Source of the DNA: Sphingomonas sp. S1-29
GTDB lineage: Bacteria > Pseudomonadota > Alphaproteobacteria > Sphingomonadales > Sphingomonadaceae
Length of the DNA stretch: 64,000 bases
Direction of reading: 5' to 3'
NCBI RefSeq assembly: GCF_026167545.1
Contig: NZ_CP110678.1
Coordinates: 1-64,000, forward strand
Shown here: in pieces, positions 17,838 to 26,046 of the stretch
Position numbering within the stretch: position 1 is the first letter of the stretch
Layout of the letters: each line of letters begins with the position of its first letter
Program-made: the position numbers and the translations under genes
The notes under the pieces: generated by a model
Told to the model about the DNA's origin: nothing
What the model saw: only the letters and a program-made list of their open reading frames with translations
Database searches by the model: none

Positions 17838-18485
17838 ATGGGCTGGCTAGCCCTCGTGTTGCTCGGCCTCGGCGCAGGGGGGGCATTGTGGTGGCTCGGC
17901 GCGCCGCGGATGCTGGCGACGCTGATGGCGGCGGCGCTGGTATTGGGCGCGACCGGCTATGCATTGCAGGGCAAGCCGATGCAGCCCGCCGCGCCGGTCG
18001 CGACCGGCGACCAGGGGCTGCGCGTCGATCCTGGGCTGATCGATTTCCGCGCGGCGATCCTGGGCGAGCGGCATCGTGGGGCGATGAGTCTTGCTGATGG
18101 CGCGATGGCGCGCGGCGACAAGGGCGAAGCGGTGCGGATCCTGATCGACGTGGTGCGCCGTGCGCCCGAGGATCCCGGCGCCTGGACTGCGCTCGGCACG
18201 ATGCTGACGGTGCATGACGGGCAGCAATTGTCGCCCGCAGCGCGCTTCGCTTTTGCCCAGGCGGTGCGGCTCGATCCCAAGGCGCCGGGACCGCCCTTTT
18301 TCCTCGGCATCTCGCTGCTCAACGCGGGCGAGATCGATCCTGCGCGCACCGCCTGGGCGCAGGCGCTCGCGCTCACCCCCGCCAACGCCCCTTATCGCGG
18401 CGACATTGTCGAACGGCTCGCGGTGGTCGATCGCTTCCGCGCGATGATGCAGGGCGCCCCCACGCAGCCGCCAGCCCCGCGCTGA
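17838..18485 (+). CDS. ccmI: cytochrome c maturation TPR protein CcmI (CycH-like)
   Basis: CcmI presents apocytochrome c to the heme lyase. The protein is 215 residues, shorter than two-domain CcmI of enteric bacteria. Two N-terminal membrane segments (about 3-20 and 27-45) are followed by TPR-like repeats from about 75 to 200 (RILIDVVRRAPEDPGAWTAL, FAQAVRLDPKAPGPPFFLG). ATG 17838 is chosen because it starts the first membrane helix. It lies 13 bp after ccmH and ends the operon. Confidence 0.82.
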   Translation: MGWLALVLLGLGAGGALWWLGAPRMLATLMAAALVLGATGYALQGKPMQPAAPVATGDQGLRVDPGLIDFRAAILGERHRGAMSLADGAMARGDKGEAVRILIDVVRRAPEDPGAWTALGTMLTVHDGQQLSPAARFAFAQAVRLDPKAPGPPFFLGISLLNAGEIDPARTAWAQALALTPANAPYRGDIVERLAVVDRFRAMMQGAPTQPPAPR

Positions 18486-18504
18486 CGCACGCGGGCGGCG
18501 CCGC

Positions 18505-19296
18505 TCAGCGAACGATCAGCCGCGTATACAGATGCCAGGTGGCGTAGCCGAGCCACGGTAACACGATCGCAAGCCCGACCCCGAACGGGATCGTTCCCAG
18601 TGCGAGCAGCGCCGCGACGCGCAGCCCCCAGCCGATCGTCTCGCTCGGATTGCGCCGCGCGGCAGCGACCGAGGTCGCGACCGCGCTCGCCGCCGACACC
18701 GGCTTGTCGACGACCATCGGGAACGCGACGAACGACAGGGTTATCGCCACCGCTGCGAAGCCAAGGCCGACCAGGTTGCCGATGACGATCATCGCCCAGC
18801 CCGAATCGGTGGTGAAGATGCGTCTGAACTCGCTGGCGCGCATCGGCCCGTCGGCGCCGAAGGTGAGGGTGTAGATCGCATAGGCTGCGATCAACCAGCC
18901 GATGAAGAGCCCCGCCAGCATCAGCGATAGCATCGCGATCGGGGTCCGGCTTCGGCCTTTCAGCGGATCGAGGAAATGCCACCAGTTCGAATCGACACCT
19001 TCCTCGCGCCGGCGCGCCAGTTCGTAGAAGCCCGAAGCGACTGCGGGACCGGCGATCGACAGCCCGGCGACCAGCGGGAAGAACAACGGAAACAGCGAAT
19101 CGTTGAAGGTCACGAACGCCGCCAGCACGCAGATCACGGGGTAGATCAGCCCGATGAACAGCAGGTCGCCGCGCTTTGCGGTGAAGTCTCGCCACCCCTC
19201 CGCCAAGGCCCAATCGATATCCGCCTTGCCGATCCGCCGGACTTCGGCGATTTCGCTGGCGGAGGAAACGGGTTCGGACTGGATCGTGACGGCCAT
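18505..19296 (-). CDS. DUF2189 family membrane protein
   Basis: A 263-residue integral membrane protein with about six hydrophobic segments after a 45-residue cytoplasmic start. Features match the DUF2189 family: ADIDWALAEGWRDF near 25-38, GPAVASGFYELARRREEG in the first loop, and FPMVVDKPVSAASAVATSV in a later loop. The function is unknown. It is convergent with ccmI and lies between the ccm operon and tspO. Confidence 0.8.
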   Translation of the reverse strand: MAVTIQSEPVSSASEIAEVRRIGKADIDWALAEGWRDFTAKRGDLLFIGLIYPVICVLAAFVTFNDSLFPLFFPLVAGLSIAGPAVASGFYELARRREEGVDSNWWHFLDPLKGRSRTPIAMLSLMLAGLFIGWLIAAYAIYTLTFGADGPMRASEFRRIFTTDSGWAMIVIGNLVGLGFAAVAITLSFVAFPMVVDKPVSAASAVATSVAAARRNPSETIGWGLRVAALLALGTIPFGVGLAIVLPWLGYATWHLYTRLIVR

Positions 19297-19393
19297 GGCG
19301 ACTTCCTTTTGGTTGCTTCAGCTAGGTCGACTTCCTTCTTGGGGTGTTCGGTAGGTTGGACATGCTAGGTCGTGGCGAACGGCTTGGCAAAGA

Positions 19394-19873
19394 TCAGAAG
19401 GGCAGGTTGCGAACCACGATCGCGCGGTTGAGCGCCGAGGCGAAGCTGACCCAGCCGAGATAGGGCAGGATGAACAGCGCGGCGGTGCGCGAGATCGGCC
19501 ACAGCCCGATCAGCAGCGCCAGCACCGAACCCCACAGGAACACGACCTCGACCAGCGCCCAGTCGGGCCGCTTGGCCATAAAGAACAACGGGCTCCACGC
19601 CAGGAAGAACACGGCGTTCACCCCGAACAGGATCAGGATGTCGCGGCGTGCGGCCGCCCCGGGGGCGGCGTTCCACGCCATCACCGCCGCGGTGGCGGCG
19701 CAGGCTAGGATCAGCGTCCATGCCGGGCCGAACGCCCAATTGGGCGGCTGCCAGGCCGGCTTGGCCAATTCGCGATACCAGCTGCCGATCGGCGTGGTGG
19801 CGCCGCCAGCGATGCCCAGCAGCAACGCCCCGCCGCCGGCGATCCAGATCGGTGCCCAACTGCCCGTCATCAT
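19394..19873 (-). CDS. TspO/MBR family tryptophan-rich sensory protein (first copy)
   Basis: A 159-residue five-helix TspO/peripheral benzodiazepine receptor protein. Typical motifs are WYRELAKPAWQPPNWAFGPAW (split here as WYRELAKPAWQPPNWAFGP), LFFMAKRPDWALVEVVFLW and LPYLGWVSFASALN. TspO proteins bind porphyrins and in phototrophs modulate photosynthesis gene expression. Two adjacent ATG codons (19873, 19870) are possible starts. It is divergent from bchI, with only about 50 bp between them, containing a PpsR-type site. A second tspO lies at 59994. Confidence 0.92.
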   Translation of the reverse strand: MMTGSWAPIWIAGGGALLLGIAGGATTPIGSWYRELAKPAWQPPNWAFGPAWTLILACAATAAVMAWNAAPGAAARRDILILFGVNAVFFLAWSPLFFMAKRPDWALVEVVFLWGSVLALLIGLWPISRTAALFILPYLGWVSFASALNRAIVVRNLPF

Positions 19874-19896
19874 AATCGAGTGTCCATCTTGTGGAG

Positions 19897-19914
19897 TGTC
19901 CAACGCATGGTACA
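19897..19914. promoter_or_regulatory. PpsR/CrtJ-type site TGT-N12-ACA before bchI
   Basis: The 18-bp sequence TGTCCAACGCATGGTACA has exact TGT and ACA ends 12 bases apart. It ends eight bases before the bchI ATG and 23 bp upstream of tspO, so it could serve both divergent genes. A second TGTCCA half-site starts at 19881. Binding is inferred from the motif and the presence of ppsR in the cluster. Confidence 0.65.
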
Positions 19915-19922
19915 CCTTCGCG

Positions 19923-20894
19923 ATGCGTACACCCTTTCCTTTTTCGGCAATCGTCGGCCAGGACGAAATGAAACTGGCGCTGCTGATCGCGGCGGTCGAC
20001 CCTCGCGTGGGCGGGGTGATGGTCTTCGGCGACCGCGGCACGGGCAAATCGACCGCGGTCCGCGCACTGGCGGCGCTGCTGCCGCCGATCTCCGCGGCGC
20101 GCGCGGGCTTCCAGATCGCCGACGCGCCGCCGCCCAAGGGCAAGGTGCCGGTGCCCTTTGTCGACCTGCCGCTGGGCGCGACCGAAGATCGCGTCGTCGG
20201 CGCGCTCGATCTCGAAGCGGCGCTAGGACGCGGCGAGAAGCGCTTTGAGCCCGGCCTGCTGGCGCGCGCCAATGGCGGGTTCCTGTATATCGACGAGATC
20301 AACCTGCTCGAGGATCACATCGTCGACCTGCTGCTCGACGTCGCGGCATCGGGCGAAAATCTGGTCGAGCGCGAGGGGTTGAGCGTTCGCCACGCCGCGC
20401 GCTTCGTGCTGATCGGCAGCGGCAACCCCGAGGAGGGGGAATTGCGGCCGCAATTGCTCGACCGGTTCGGGCTGTCGGTCGAGGTGCGGACCCCCAAGGG
20501 CATTCCCGAACGCGTCGAGATCCTCAAGCGCTGCGACGCGTTCGAGCGCGATCCGGGCGGGTTCGCCGAACATTGGGGGGTGTCGGAGAAGAAGACGCTC
20601 AAGCGAATCGCCAAGGGCCGCGATCTGGTCGGGGCGATCGAGGTGCCCGAGCCGGTGCTGACGCGCGCCGCCTTGCTGTGCGGCACCGTCGGCGCCGATG
20701 GCCTGCGCGGCGAGCTGACGCTGATGCGCGCCGCGCGCGCGCTGGCGGCGCTCGAGGGGCACAGGACCGTCGAGGCCACGCATCTCGATCGCGTCGCGCC
20801 TATGGCACTTCGGCACCGTCTGCGGCGCAACCCGCTCGACGATAGCGGATCGAACGCGCGGATCGAGCGCGCATTGGCCGAGCTCGCGGCATGA
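19923..20894 (+). CDS. bchI: magnesium chelatase ATPase subunit I
   Basis: BchI is the AAA+ subunit that, with BchD, drives insertion of Mg2+ into protoporphyrin IX by BchH, the first step of bacteriochlorophyll synthesis. The protein has 323 residues. Walker A is GDRGTGKS (36-43). Walker B/helix-insert residues appear in GGFLYIDEINLLEDHIVD and the sensor in LIGSGNPEEGELRPQLLDRF. The start is ATG 19923. An in-frame GTG at 19896 would place the PpsR-type site inside the gene. It overlaps bchD by four bases. Confidence 0.96.
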   Translation: MRTPFPFSAIVGQDEMKLALLIAAVDPRVGGVMVFGDRGTGKSTAVRALAALLPPISAARAGFQIADAPPPKGKVPVPFVDLPLGATEDRVVGALDLEAALGRGEKRFEPGLLARANGGFLYIDEINLLEDHIVDLLLDVAASGENLVEREGLSVRHAARFVLIGSGNPEEGELRPQLLDRFGLSVEVRTPKGIPERVEILKRCDAFERDPGGFAEHWGVSEKKTLKRIAKGRDLVGAIEVPEPVLTRAALLCGTVGADGLRGELTLMRAARALAALEGHRTVEATHLDRVAPMALRHRLRRNPLDDSGSNARIERALAELAA

Positions 20895-22582
20895 CCGGGT
20901 CGGGCCAGAAAGCGCCCGACGTTTTTGCCGATGCGATGCTCGCGGTGCGGCTGTTGCGTATTGATCCGGGGCTGGGTGGGATAGTCCTGCGCGGCGACGG
21001 CGCAGCGCGGGACGCGGTGGTCGCGGCGCTCTGCGAAGGCACGGCGGTGCGGCGGGTGCCGCGCAATGTCGATCTCGATCGGCTGGTGGGCGGGCTCGAT
21101 CTGGGGGCGACGCTCGCGGCGGGGCGGCCGATCGCGCAGCGCGGGCTGCTTGCCGAAGCCAATGGCGGGGTGCTGGTAATGCCCGGGGCCGAGCGCGCCG
21201 ATGATATGGTGGTGAGCCAGCTTTGCGCGGCGATCGATGGCGGAATGGTGGTGGTCGAGCGCGACGGCGTCGCGCTGCGCGACGCTGCGCGGTTCGCGGT
21301 GGTCGCGCTCGACGACGGGATCGAGGACGAGCGGATCGCCACCGGACTGACCGAACGGCTGGCGTTTCGGTTCGATCTTTCTGGGATCGCGCCGCACGCG
21401 TTTCGGATCCCCGACGTCCCCCCGCACGGCGAGGTTGCGGTTGACGACGAGCAACTCCACGCGATCGCGGTGACTGCTTCTGCGCTGGGGGTTGAATCGG
21501 CGCGCGCGGCGCTGCTGACGCTGCGCGCGGCGAAGGCGATCGCGGCGCTGGGTGGGTGGGACGCGGTGTCCGATCTCGACATCGCCACCGCCGCGCGGCT
21601 GGTACTGGGGCCGCGCGCGACGCGGATGCCGGCTCCCGAAAGCGAAGCGCCGCCCGACAGCGAACCGCCGCCGCCGCCCGAAGACAATCCCGGTGACCGG
21701 GGCAATGGCGAAGTTCGCCGGCTCGACGACATGGTGCTCGAGGCGGCGCTGGCGAGCCTGCCGCGCGACGTGCTGGCGGCGATCGCGGCGGGGCCTGGGC
21801 GAGGGCCGATCAGCCGCGCGCGCGGCAAGGGGGCCAAGCGCAAATCGCCGACGCGCGGGCGGGCGATCGGGGTGCGCGCGGGGCTGCCGCGCGGCGGGCT
21901 GCGGTTGAGCCTGATCGATACGCTGCGCGCGGCGGCACCGTGGCAGCGGCTGCGTGGGCGCGACGATTCGCGGATTCGGGTGCGGCGCGACGACCTGCGT
22001 ATCCGCCGGTTCGAGACGCGCGCCGAAGCGACGACGATCTTCGCGGTCGATGCCTCGGGCTCGTCGGCGGTGGCGCGGCTGGCCGAGGCGAAGGGTGCGG
22101 TCGAGCTGCTGCTTGCCGAGGCCTATGTGAAGCGCGCGCAGGTCGCCCTGGTGGCGTTTCGCGGCGAGGGGGCCGAGATACTGCTGCCGCCGACGCGCAG
22201 CCTTGCGCGGGCCAAGCGCGCGCTCGCCGAGCTGCCCGGTGGTGGCGGCACACCGATCGCGGCGGGGCTGGCGGCGGCGCACGACCTCGCGATCGCAGCG
22301 GCGGCCAAGGGGCGGACGCCGTTCGTGGTGGTGCTCAGCGACGGCCGCGCCAATATCGCGCTCGACGGCGGCACCGGCCGCGCGGCGGCGGCAGGCGATG
22401 CCGAAGCCGCGGCCAAGGCGATCGGCGAATCGGGGATCGCAGGCGCGTTCGTCGACATCTCGCAGCGTCCCCGGGCCGAGGGCGAGCGGCTGGCGGCGGC
22501 GATGGGGGCGCGCTACCTCGCCTTGCCGCGCGCCGATGCCGGCACGATGCACGTCGCGGTTCGCGCGGTGGCACCCAAATGA
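20891..22582 (+). CDS. bchD: magnesium chelatase subunit D
   Basis: BchD is the platform subunit linking BchI to BchH. The protein has 563 residues. An inactive AAA+-like half (about 1-245) lacks a good Walker A (LRGDGAARD). An acidic/proline-rich linker (about 248-268) follows, then a C-terminal integrin I (VWA) domain with the MIDAS start VDASGSSA and later LSDGRANI. Overlaps by ATGA on both sides show tight coupling with bchI and bchO. Confidence 0.95.
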   Translation: MTGSGQKAPDVFADAMLAVRLLRIDPGLGGIVLRGDGAARDAVVAALCEGTAVRRVPRNVDLDRLVGGLDLGATLAAGRPIAQRGLLAEANGGVLVMPGAERADDMVVSQLCAAIDGGMVVVERDGVALRDAARFAVVALDDGIEDERIATGLTERLAFRFDLSGIAPHAFRIPDVPPHGEVAVDDEQLHAIAVTASALGVESARAALLTLRAAKAIAALGGWDAVSDLDIATAARLVLGPRATRMPAPESEAPPDSEPPPPPEDNPGDRGNGEVRRLDDMVLEAALASLPRDVLAAIAAGPGRGPISRARGKGAKRKSPTRGRAIGVRAGLPRGGLRLSLIDTLRAAAPWQRLRGRDDSRIRVRRDDLRIRRFETRAEATTIFAVDASGSSAVARLAEAKGAVELLLAEAYVKRAQVALVAFRGEGAEILLPPTRSLARAKRALAELPGGGGTPIAAGLAAAHDLAIAAAAKGRTPFVVVLSDGRANIALDGGTGRAAAAGDAEAAAKAIGESGIAGAFVDISQRPRAEGERLAAAMGARYLALPRADAGTMHVAVRAVAPK

Positions 22583-23460
22583 CGCTGCGTTTCGAGGTCG
22601 AGGGCCGCGACTGGCCCAATCGCGCGGCGAGCCGGTTCGTCGCGGTCGGGCGAATCCGCTGGCATGTCCAGGTGATGGGGCAGGGCCCGGCGCTGCTGCT
22701 GCTTCACGGCACCGGCGCGGCGACGCATAGCTGGCGCGATGTCGCGCCACTGCTCGCGACCGACTTCACCGTGATCGCGCCCGATCTGCCGGGGCATGGT
22801 TTCACCAGCGGTCGCCCGATCGGCGGGCTGGCGATGCCCGCGATGGCGGGGGCGGTGGGCGACCTGCTCGACGCGATGGGCGAGCGGCCCGATATCGTCG
22901 TCGGCCATTCGGCAGGCGCGGCGATCGGGGTGCGGATGACGCTTGACGATCGGGTGGCGCCGCGCGCGATCGTCGGGCTCAACCCTGCGTTGCTGCCGTT
23001 TCCAGGGCTGGCAGCCAAGCTGTTCCCGACGCTCGCCAAGCTGTTGTTCGTCAATCCGTTCGCGCCGCATATCTTCGCGCAGATCGCGCGCGGATCGGGT
23101 GAGGTCGGGCGCTTTCTGGCGCGCAGCACCGGATCGACGATCGATGCCGCCGGGGTCGAATATTATGCCCGGCTGTTCCGCGATCCGGGGCATATCGGCG
23201 GCGCGATCGCGATGATGGCCGAATGGGACCTCGACAGCTTCGCCGCGCGGTTGCCTGAGCTTCGCGTGCCACTGCTGCTGATCCACGGCGATCGCGATGC
23301 GGCGATCCCGGCGAAGGCAGCAACCGATGCCGCGGCGCGGGTACCGGGCGCGGCGGTCGAAATCGTCGCGGGGGTCGGGCATCTGGCGCATGAGGAACGA
23401 CCCGCCGACATCGCCGCGCGGATCCTGGCGTTCGCGCGCCAAGTCGAGGGGGTGCGATGA
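22579..23460 (+). CDS. bchO: alpha/beta hydrolase BchO
   Basis: BchO is always linked to magnesium chelatase genes in purple bacteria and is thought to assist that step. The protein has 293 residues with an alpha/beta hydrolase fold. It has the oxyanion strand LLLLHGTGAATHSW and nucleophile elbow VVGHSAGAA (Ser111). The acid appears in HGDRDAAIP and the histidine in GVGHLAHEE. The start ATG overlaps the bchD stop. Its substrate is not known. Confidence 0.93.
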   Translation: MTLRFEVEGRDWPNRAASRFVAVGRIRWHVQVMGQGPALLLLHGTGAATHSWRDVAPLLATDFTVIAPDLPGHGFTSGRPIGGLAMPAMAGAVGDLLDAMGERPDIVVGHSAGAAIGVRMTLDDRVAPRAIVGLNPALLPFPGLAAKLFPTLAKLLFVNPFAPHIFAQIARGSGEVGRFLARSTGSTIDAAGVEYYARLFRDPGHIGGAIAMMAEWDLDSFAARLPELRVPLLLIHGDRDAAIPAKAATDAAARVPGAAVEIVAGVGHLAHEERPADIAARILAFARQVEGVR

Positions 23461-23600
23461 ACTCGAATATCTACGGGCTGATCGATGCCGCGATCGTCGC
23501 GATCCCGGTGCTGGGCTTCGCGATCTGGCAATGGGTGTCGGTCAGCCGCGAGATCGACCGCGACAAGGCAGCCAAGCGAACGCGCGACAACTCAGAATAG
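23457..23600 (+). CDS. small single-helix membrane protein after bchO
   Basis: A 47-residue ORF starting in the bchO stop (ATGA). It has a short polar start, one hydrophobic helix (about 8-27, GLIDAAIVAIPVLGFAIWQW) and a strongly charged cytoplasmic tail (SREIDRDKAAKRTRDNSE). Its last nine bases overlap the end of the convergent crtC. Coupling to bchIDO suggests it is translated. I do not recognise it. It could be a small assembly or anchoring peptide. Confidence 0.6.
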   Translation: MNSNIYGLIDAAIVAIPVLGFAIWQWVSVSREIDRDKAAKRTRDNSE

Positions 23601-24524
23601 CGCGCGCGGCATGCGGTAGGGGAGCATCGTCTGCACCACCGTCGACGCGAATCGGTCGAGCGACAGGCTTTCGTGCACCGCGAACGCATCCTCGCCGAAC
23701 AGCCGCGTCTGGAGTCCCGATCGCGCATAGAAGGGCGCGTCGATCCAGGTCTTTCGCACCTTTGCCGCATGGCCGACATCGACGCGGGTACGCCGATCGA
23801 CCAGCCAGCCCGAGCGCGGCAGCCGCTGCACCGGTGGCGCCTCGACATCGCGCCAGCGCCCCTGCCGGTCGCACAGCAACGCCAGGTCGAAGGGGCGACC
23901 GTCGCGGCGGATGCCCTCGTACAGCACCGCGACGTCGCGCCCGAGATGCGCGCGCGACCAGTGCCAGTCGCGAAAGCCGGTTTCGAGCGGCTCGTCGCCG
24001 AAGTTCGAATCGAAATAGCCATTGCCGGTCCAGCTGATGCCGGGGCGGTCCATTTCGACCTCGATCCGCGCGCGCGGCGCGATCGGGTGCCAGCGATGGC
24101 GCGCGGCGGGGTCGAGCGCGAAGGCGGTGTTGGCGATGAGTTCGGGATAGAGCTTCACCCGCCCGCGCACCGGGTAGGGGATCGGTGCCGAAATCTCGTT
24201 GATCTCGATCGTCAGGCAATCGCCGTCCCAGGCGATGCCGCTGGGGCCGACCGCGAAATGGTCGCGGTCGCGCGCCACATGCTTCGCGCCGCGCTCGGTC
24301 ATCGCCCAGGCATTCGCGCGGGGGCCGCAAAGCGCGACGTTGATCGCGCAGTGATTGTCGGGCCGCTTGCGCCCCATGAGCTTGTAATAGGGAGAAAATA
24401 CGCTGCCGATGAAGGCGATGATCGTCAGCCCGTGCCTGCCGTCATCGCTGGTCGCGTCGATATACCACCAGGCATAGCCCTGCGGCGAAACCACGACGTC
24501 GAAGCGCGGTCCGCTGCCAGGCAA
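23592..24524 (-). CDS. crtC: hydroxyneurosporene (carotenoid 1,2-) hydratase CrtC
   Basis: CrtC adds water to the 1,2 double bond of acyclic carotenes, a step towards spheroidene or spirilloxanthin. The protein has about 310 residues. Family blocks are clear: GYAWWYIDATSDDGRHGLTI, AFIGSVFSPYYK, SWTGNGYFDSNFGDEPLE and DWHWSRAHLG. The likely start is TTG 24524 (LPGSGPRFDVVVSP), with GTG 24494 as alternative. Either lies inside the 3' end of crtD, an overlap of 70-100 bp. The C-terminus meets the 47-aa ORF tail to tail. Confidence 0.9.
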   Translation of the reverse strand: MPGSGPRFDVVVSPQGYAWWYIDATSDDGRHGLTIIAFIGSVFSPYYKLMGRKRPDNHCAINVALCGPRANAWAMTERGAKHVARDRDHFAVGPSGIAWDGDCLTIEINEISAPIPYPVRGRVKLYPELIANTAFALDPAARHRWHPIAPRARIEVEMDRPGISWTGNGYFDSNFGDEPLETGFRDWHWSRAHLGRDVAVLYEGIRRDGRPFDLALLCDRQGRWRDVEAPPVQRLPRSGWLVDRRTRVDVGHAAKVRKTWIDAPFYARSGLQTRLFGEDAFAVHESLSLDRFASTVVQTMLPYRMPRALF

Positions 24525-25981
24525 TCGACGGCAAGGCTGGCGGACAAGGCGGCCATCGGCAGGCCCGCGCCCGGATGGCAGCTCCCGCCCGCGCAATAGA
24601 GCCCAGGGATCCGCGTCCGGCTGCCCTGGCGCAGGAAGGACGCCGCCCACCCGTGCGAGGCCCGTCCATAAAGGGCTCCACCCGTCGACGGGCACAGCGC
24701 TTCGAAGTCGGTCGGGGTCAGCAACCGGGTCTCCCCAGCTGCCGAATCGAGCGAAAGCCCGGCTTGCGACAGTCGCCGATGCATCGCCTGGGTGCATGTT
24801 TCGATCTCCTGGGGGGTAAGCGGGTGGGTGTCGCCGGTGGGCGGAGCGTTGACGATGATCTGGAAGCGTTCGGGCCCGGCGGGGGCGTGGCCGGCGTCGT
24901 TGCGATCCTGCGCGCAGACGTAGACACTGGGATCGGCGGCGAGCCGACTGGCGGCGAGCGATCGGAACTCAGCGGGGTAATCGGGCGAGAAGAGGACGTT
25001 GTGGCGTGCGAGCGGAAAGCCCGATGGCTTGGCCTTCGCCAGCCACACCATCGCGCCGAGCGAGCGATGCTTGGGCGGATAGGCGGCGACTGCGCGGCGC
25101 GCGTCCTCGCCGAAGCGCCCCTCGGCGATCGCGGCGGGGTCGGCGTTGCACAGCACCGAAGCTGCGGCGATATGCTCGCCCGATGCCAGCGTGACCCCCG
25201 ACGCCCGACCGCGTTCGATCGTGATGTCGGATACCGGCGCGCCATAGCGGAAGCGCGCGCCATTGGCCTTGGCTAGCGCTTCGAGCGCCAGCGCGAGCCG
25301 GTGCATCCCGCCCTCGATCATCCACACCCCGCGTGCCTCGACATGCGCGACCAGCATCAGCGTGGCGGGGCAGGCGAAGGGCGACGATCCGCAATAGGTG
25401 GCATAGCGGCCGAACAATTGGCGCAGCCGCGGATCGGCGAAATGCCCCCCTAGCGCGCTCCAGAGCGATTCATAGGGGCGCAGCGCAAAGGCGTCGGCGG
25501 GGCGGCGCATCGCGAGCCGCGCGGTGAGCGTCAGCGGGTCCGATCGCGTGCGGCGCATGAAGGCGGGGTCGAGCGCATCGAAGATCCGCGCCGATTCGGT
25601 GCGGAAGGCGCGATAGCCGCGCGCCGCCGTGGCACCTGCGAAGTCGCCGATCCCGGCTTCGCTGCGCGCGGGGTCGGCGAACAGATCGAGCCGGTCGTCG
25701 CCCCAGGCGTGGCGCGCGAGCACCGTCGCGGGGCGCAAGGTCAGGTGATCCTCGATCGCGCTGCCGCACGCCGCGAAGATATCGGCGAAGACCTCGCGCA
25801 GTGTGAAGACCGTCGGGCCCGCATCGATCGCGTCACCCGCGACGTCGATCGCGCGCAGCTTGCCCCCGGGACCCGGCTGCGCCTCGACCACCGTCACCGC
25901 ATGGCCCCGCGCGCCGAGCAAGGCGGCGGCGACCAAGCCACCGATGCCGGCACCGATGATGACCATGTGATCGCGGGGCAT
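24425..25981 (-). CDS. crtD: methoxyneurosporene/hydroxyneurosporene desaturase CrtD
   Basis: CrtD is an FAD-dependent 3,4-desaturase of acyclic carotenoids. The protein has 518 residues. The dinucleotide fold MVIIGAGIGGLVAAALL (6-22) is followed by VVEAQPGPGGKLRAID. The phytoene-desaturase-type C-terminal signature is GLYCAGGSCHPGAGLPMAAL. The start ATG 25981 has GGGAGAGGC upstream. It is divergent from crtF across a PpsR-type palindrome, and upstream of and overlapping crtC. Confidence 0.95.
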   Translation of the reverse strand: MPRDHMVIIGAGIGGLVAAALLGARGHAVTVVEAQPGPGGKLRAIDVAGDAIDAGPTVFTLREVFADIFAACGSAIEDHLTLRPATVLARHAWGDDRLDLFADPARSEAGIGDFAGATAARGYRAFRTESARIFDALDPAFMRRTRSDPLTLTARLAMRRPADAFALRPYESLWSALGGHFADPRLRQLFGRYATYCGSSPFACPATLMLVAHVEARGVWMIEGGMHRLALALEALAKANGARFRYGAPVSDITIERGRASGVTLASGEHIAAASVLCNADPAAIAEGRFGEDARRAVAAYPPKHRSLGAMVWLAKAKPSGFPLARHNVLFSPDYPAEFRSLAASRLAADPSVYVCAQDRNDAGHAPAGPERFQIIVNAPPTGDTHPLTPQEIETCTQAMHRRLSQAGLSLDSAAGETRLLTPTDFEALCPSTGGALYGRASHGWAASFLRQGSRTRIPGLYCAGGSCHPGAGLPMAALSASLAVDCLAADRASTSWFRRRAMPGGISTRPAMTAGTG

Positions 25982-26022
25982 GTCGTCCGCCTCTCCCTGG
26001 CTGTTGACGCCACCCTAACAGC

Positions 26023-26040
26023 TGTCCAGAACAATGGACA
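26023..26040. promoter_or_regulatory. PpsR/CrtJ-type palindrome between crtD and crtF
   Basis: TGTCCAGAACAATGGACA is a perfect 6-bp inverted repeat (TGTCCA/TGGACA) with six bases between, fitting TGT-N12-ACA exactly. It is the most symmetric such site in the window. It lies 42 bp from crtD and 7-16 bp from crtF, so one bound repressor could shut both. Confidence 0.75.
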
Positions 26041-26046
26041 TATGGA

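Noticed and set aside
20315..22750. 811-codon frame antisense to bchI/bchD
   Set aside because: Arg/Pro-rich composition typical of a shadow frame; bchI and bchD on the other strand are certain.
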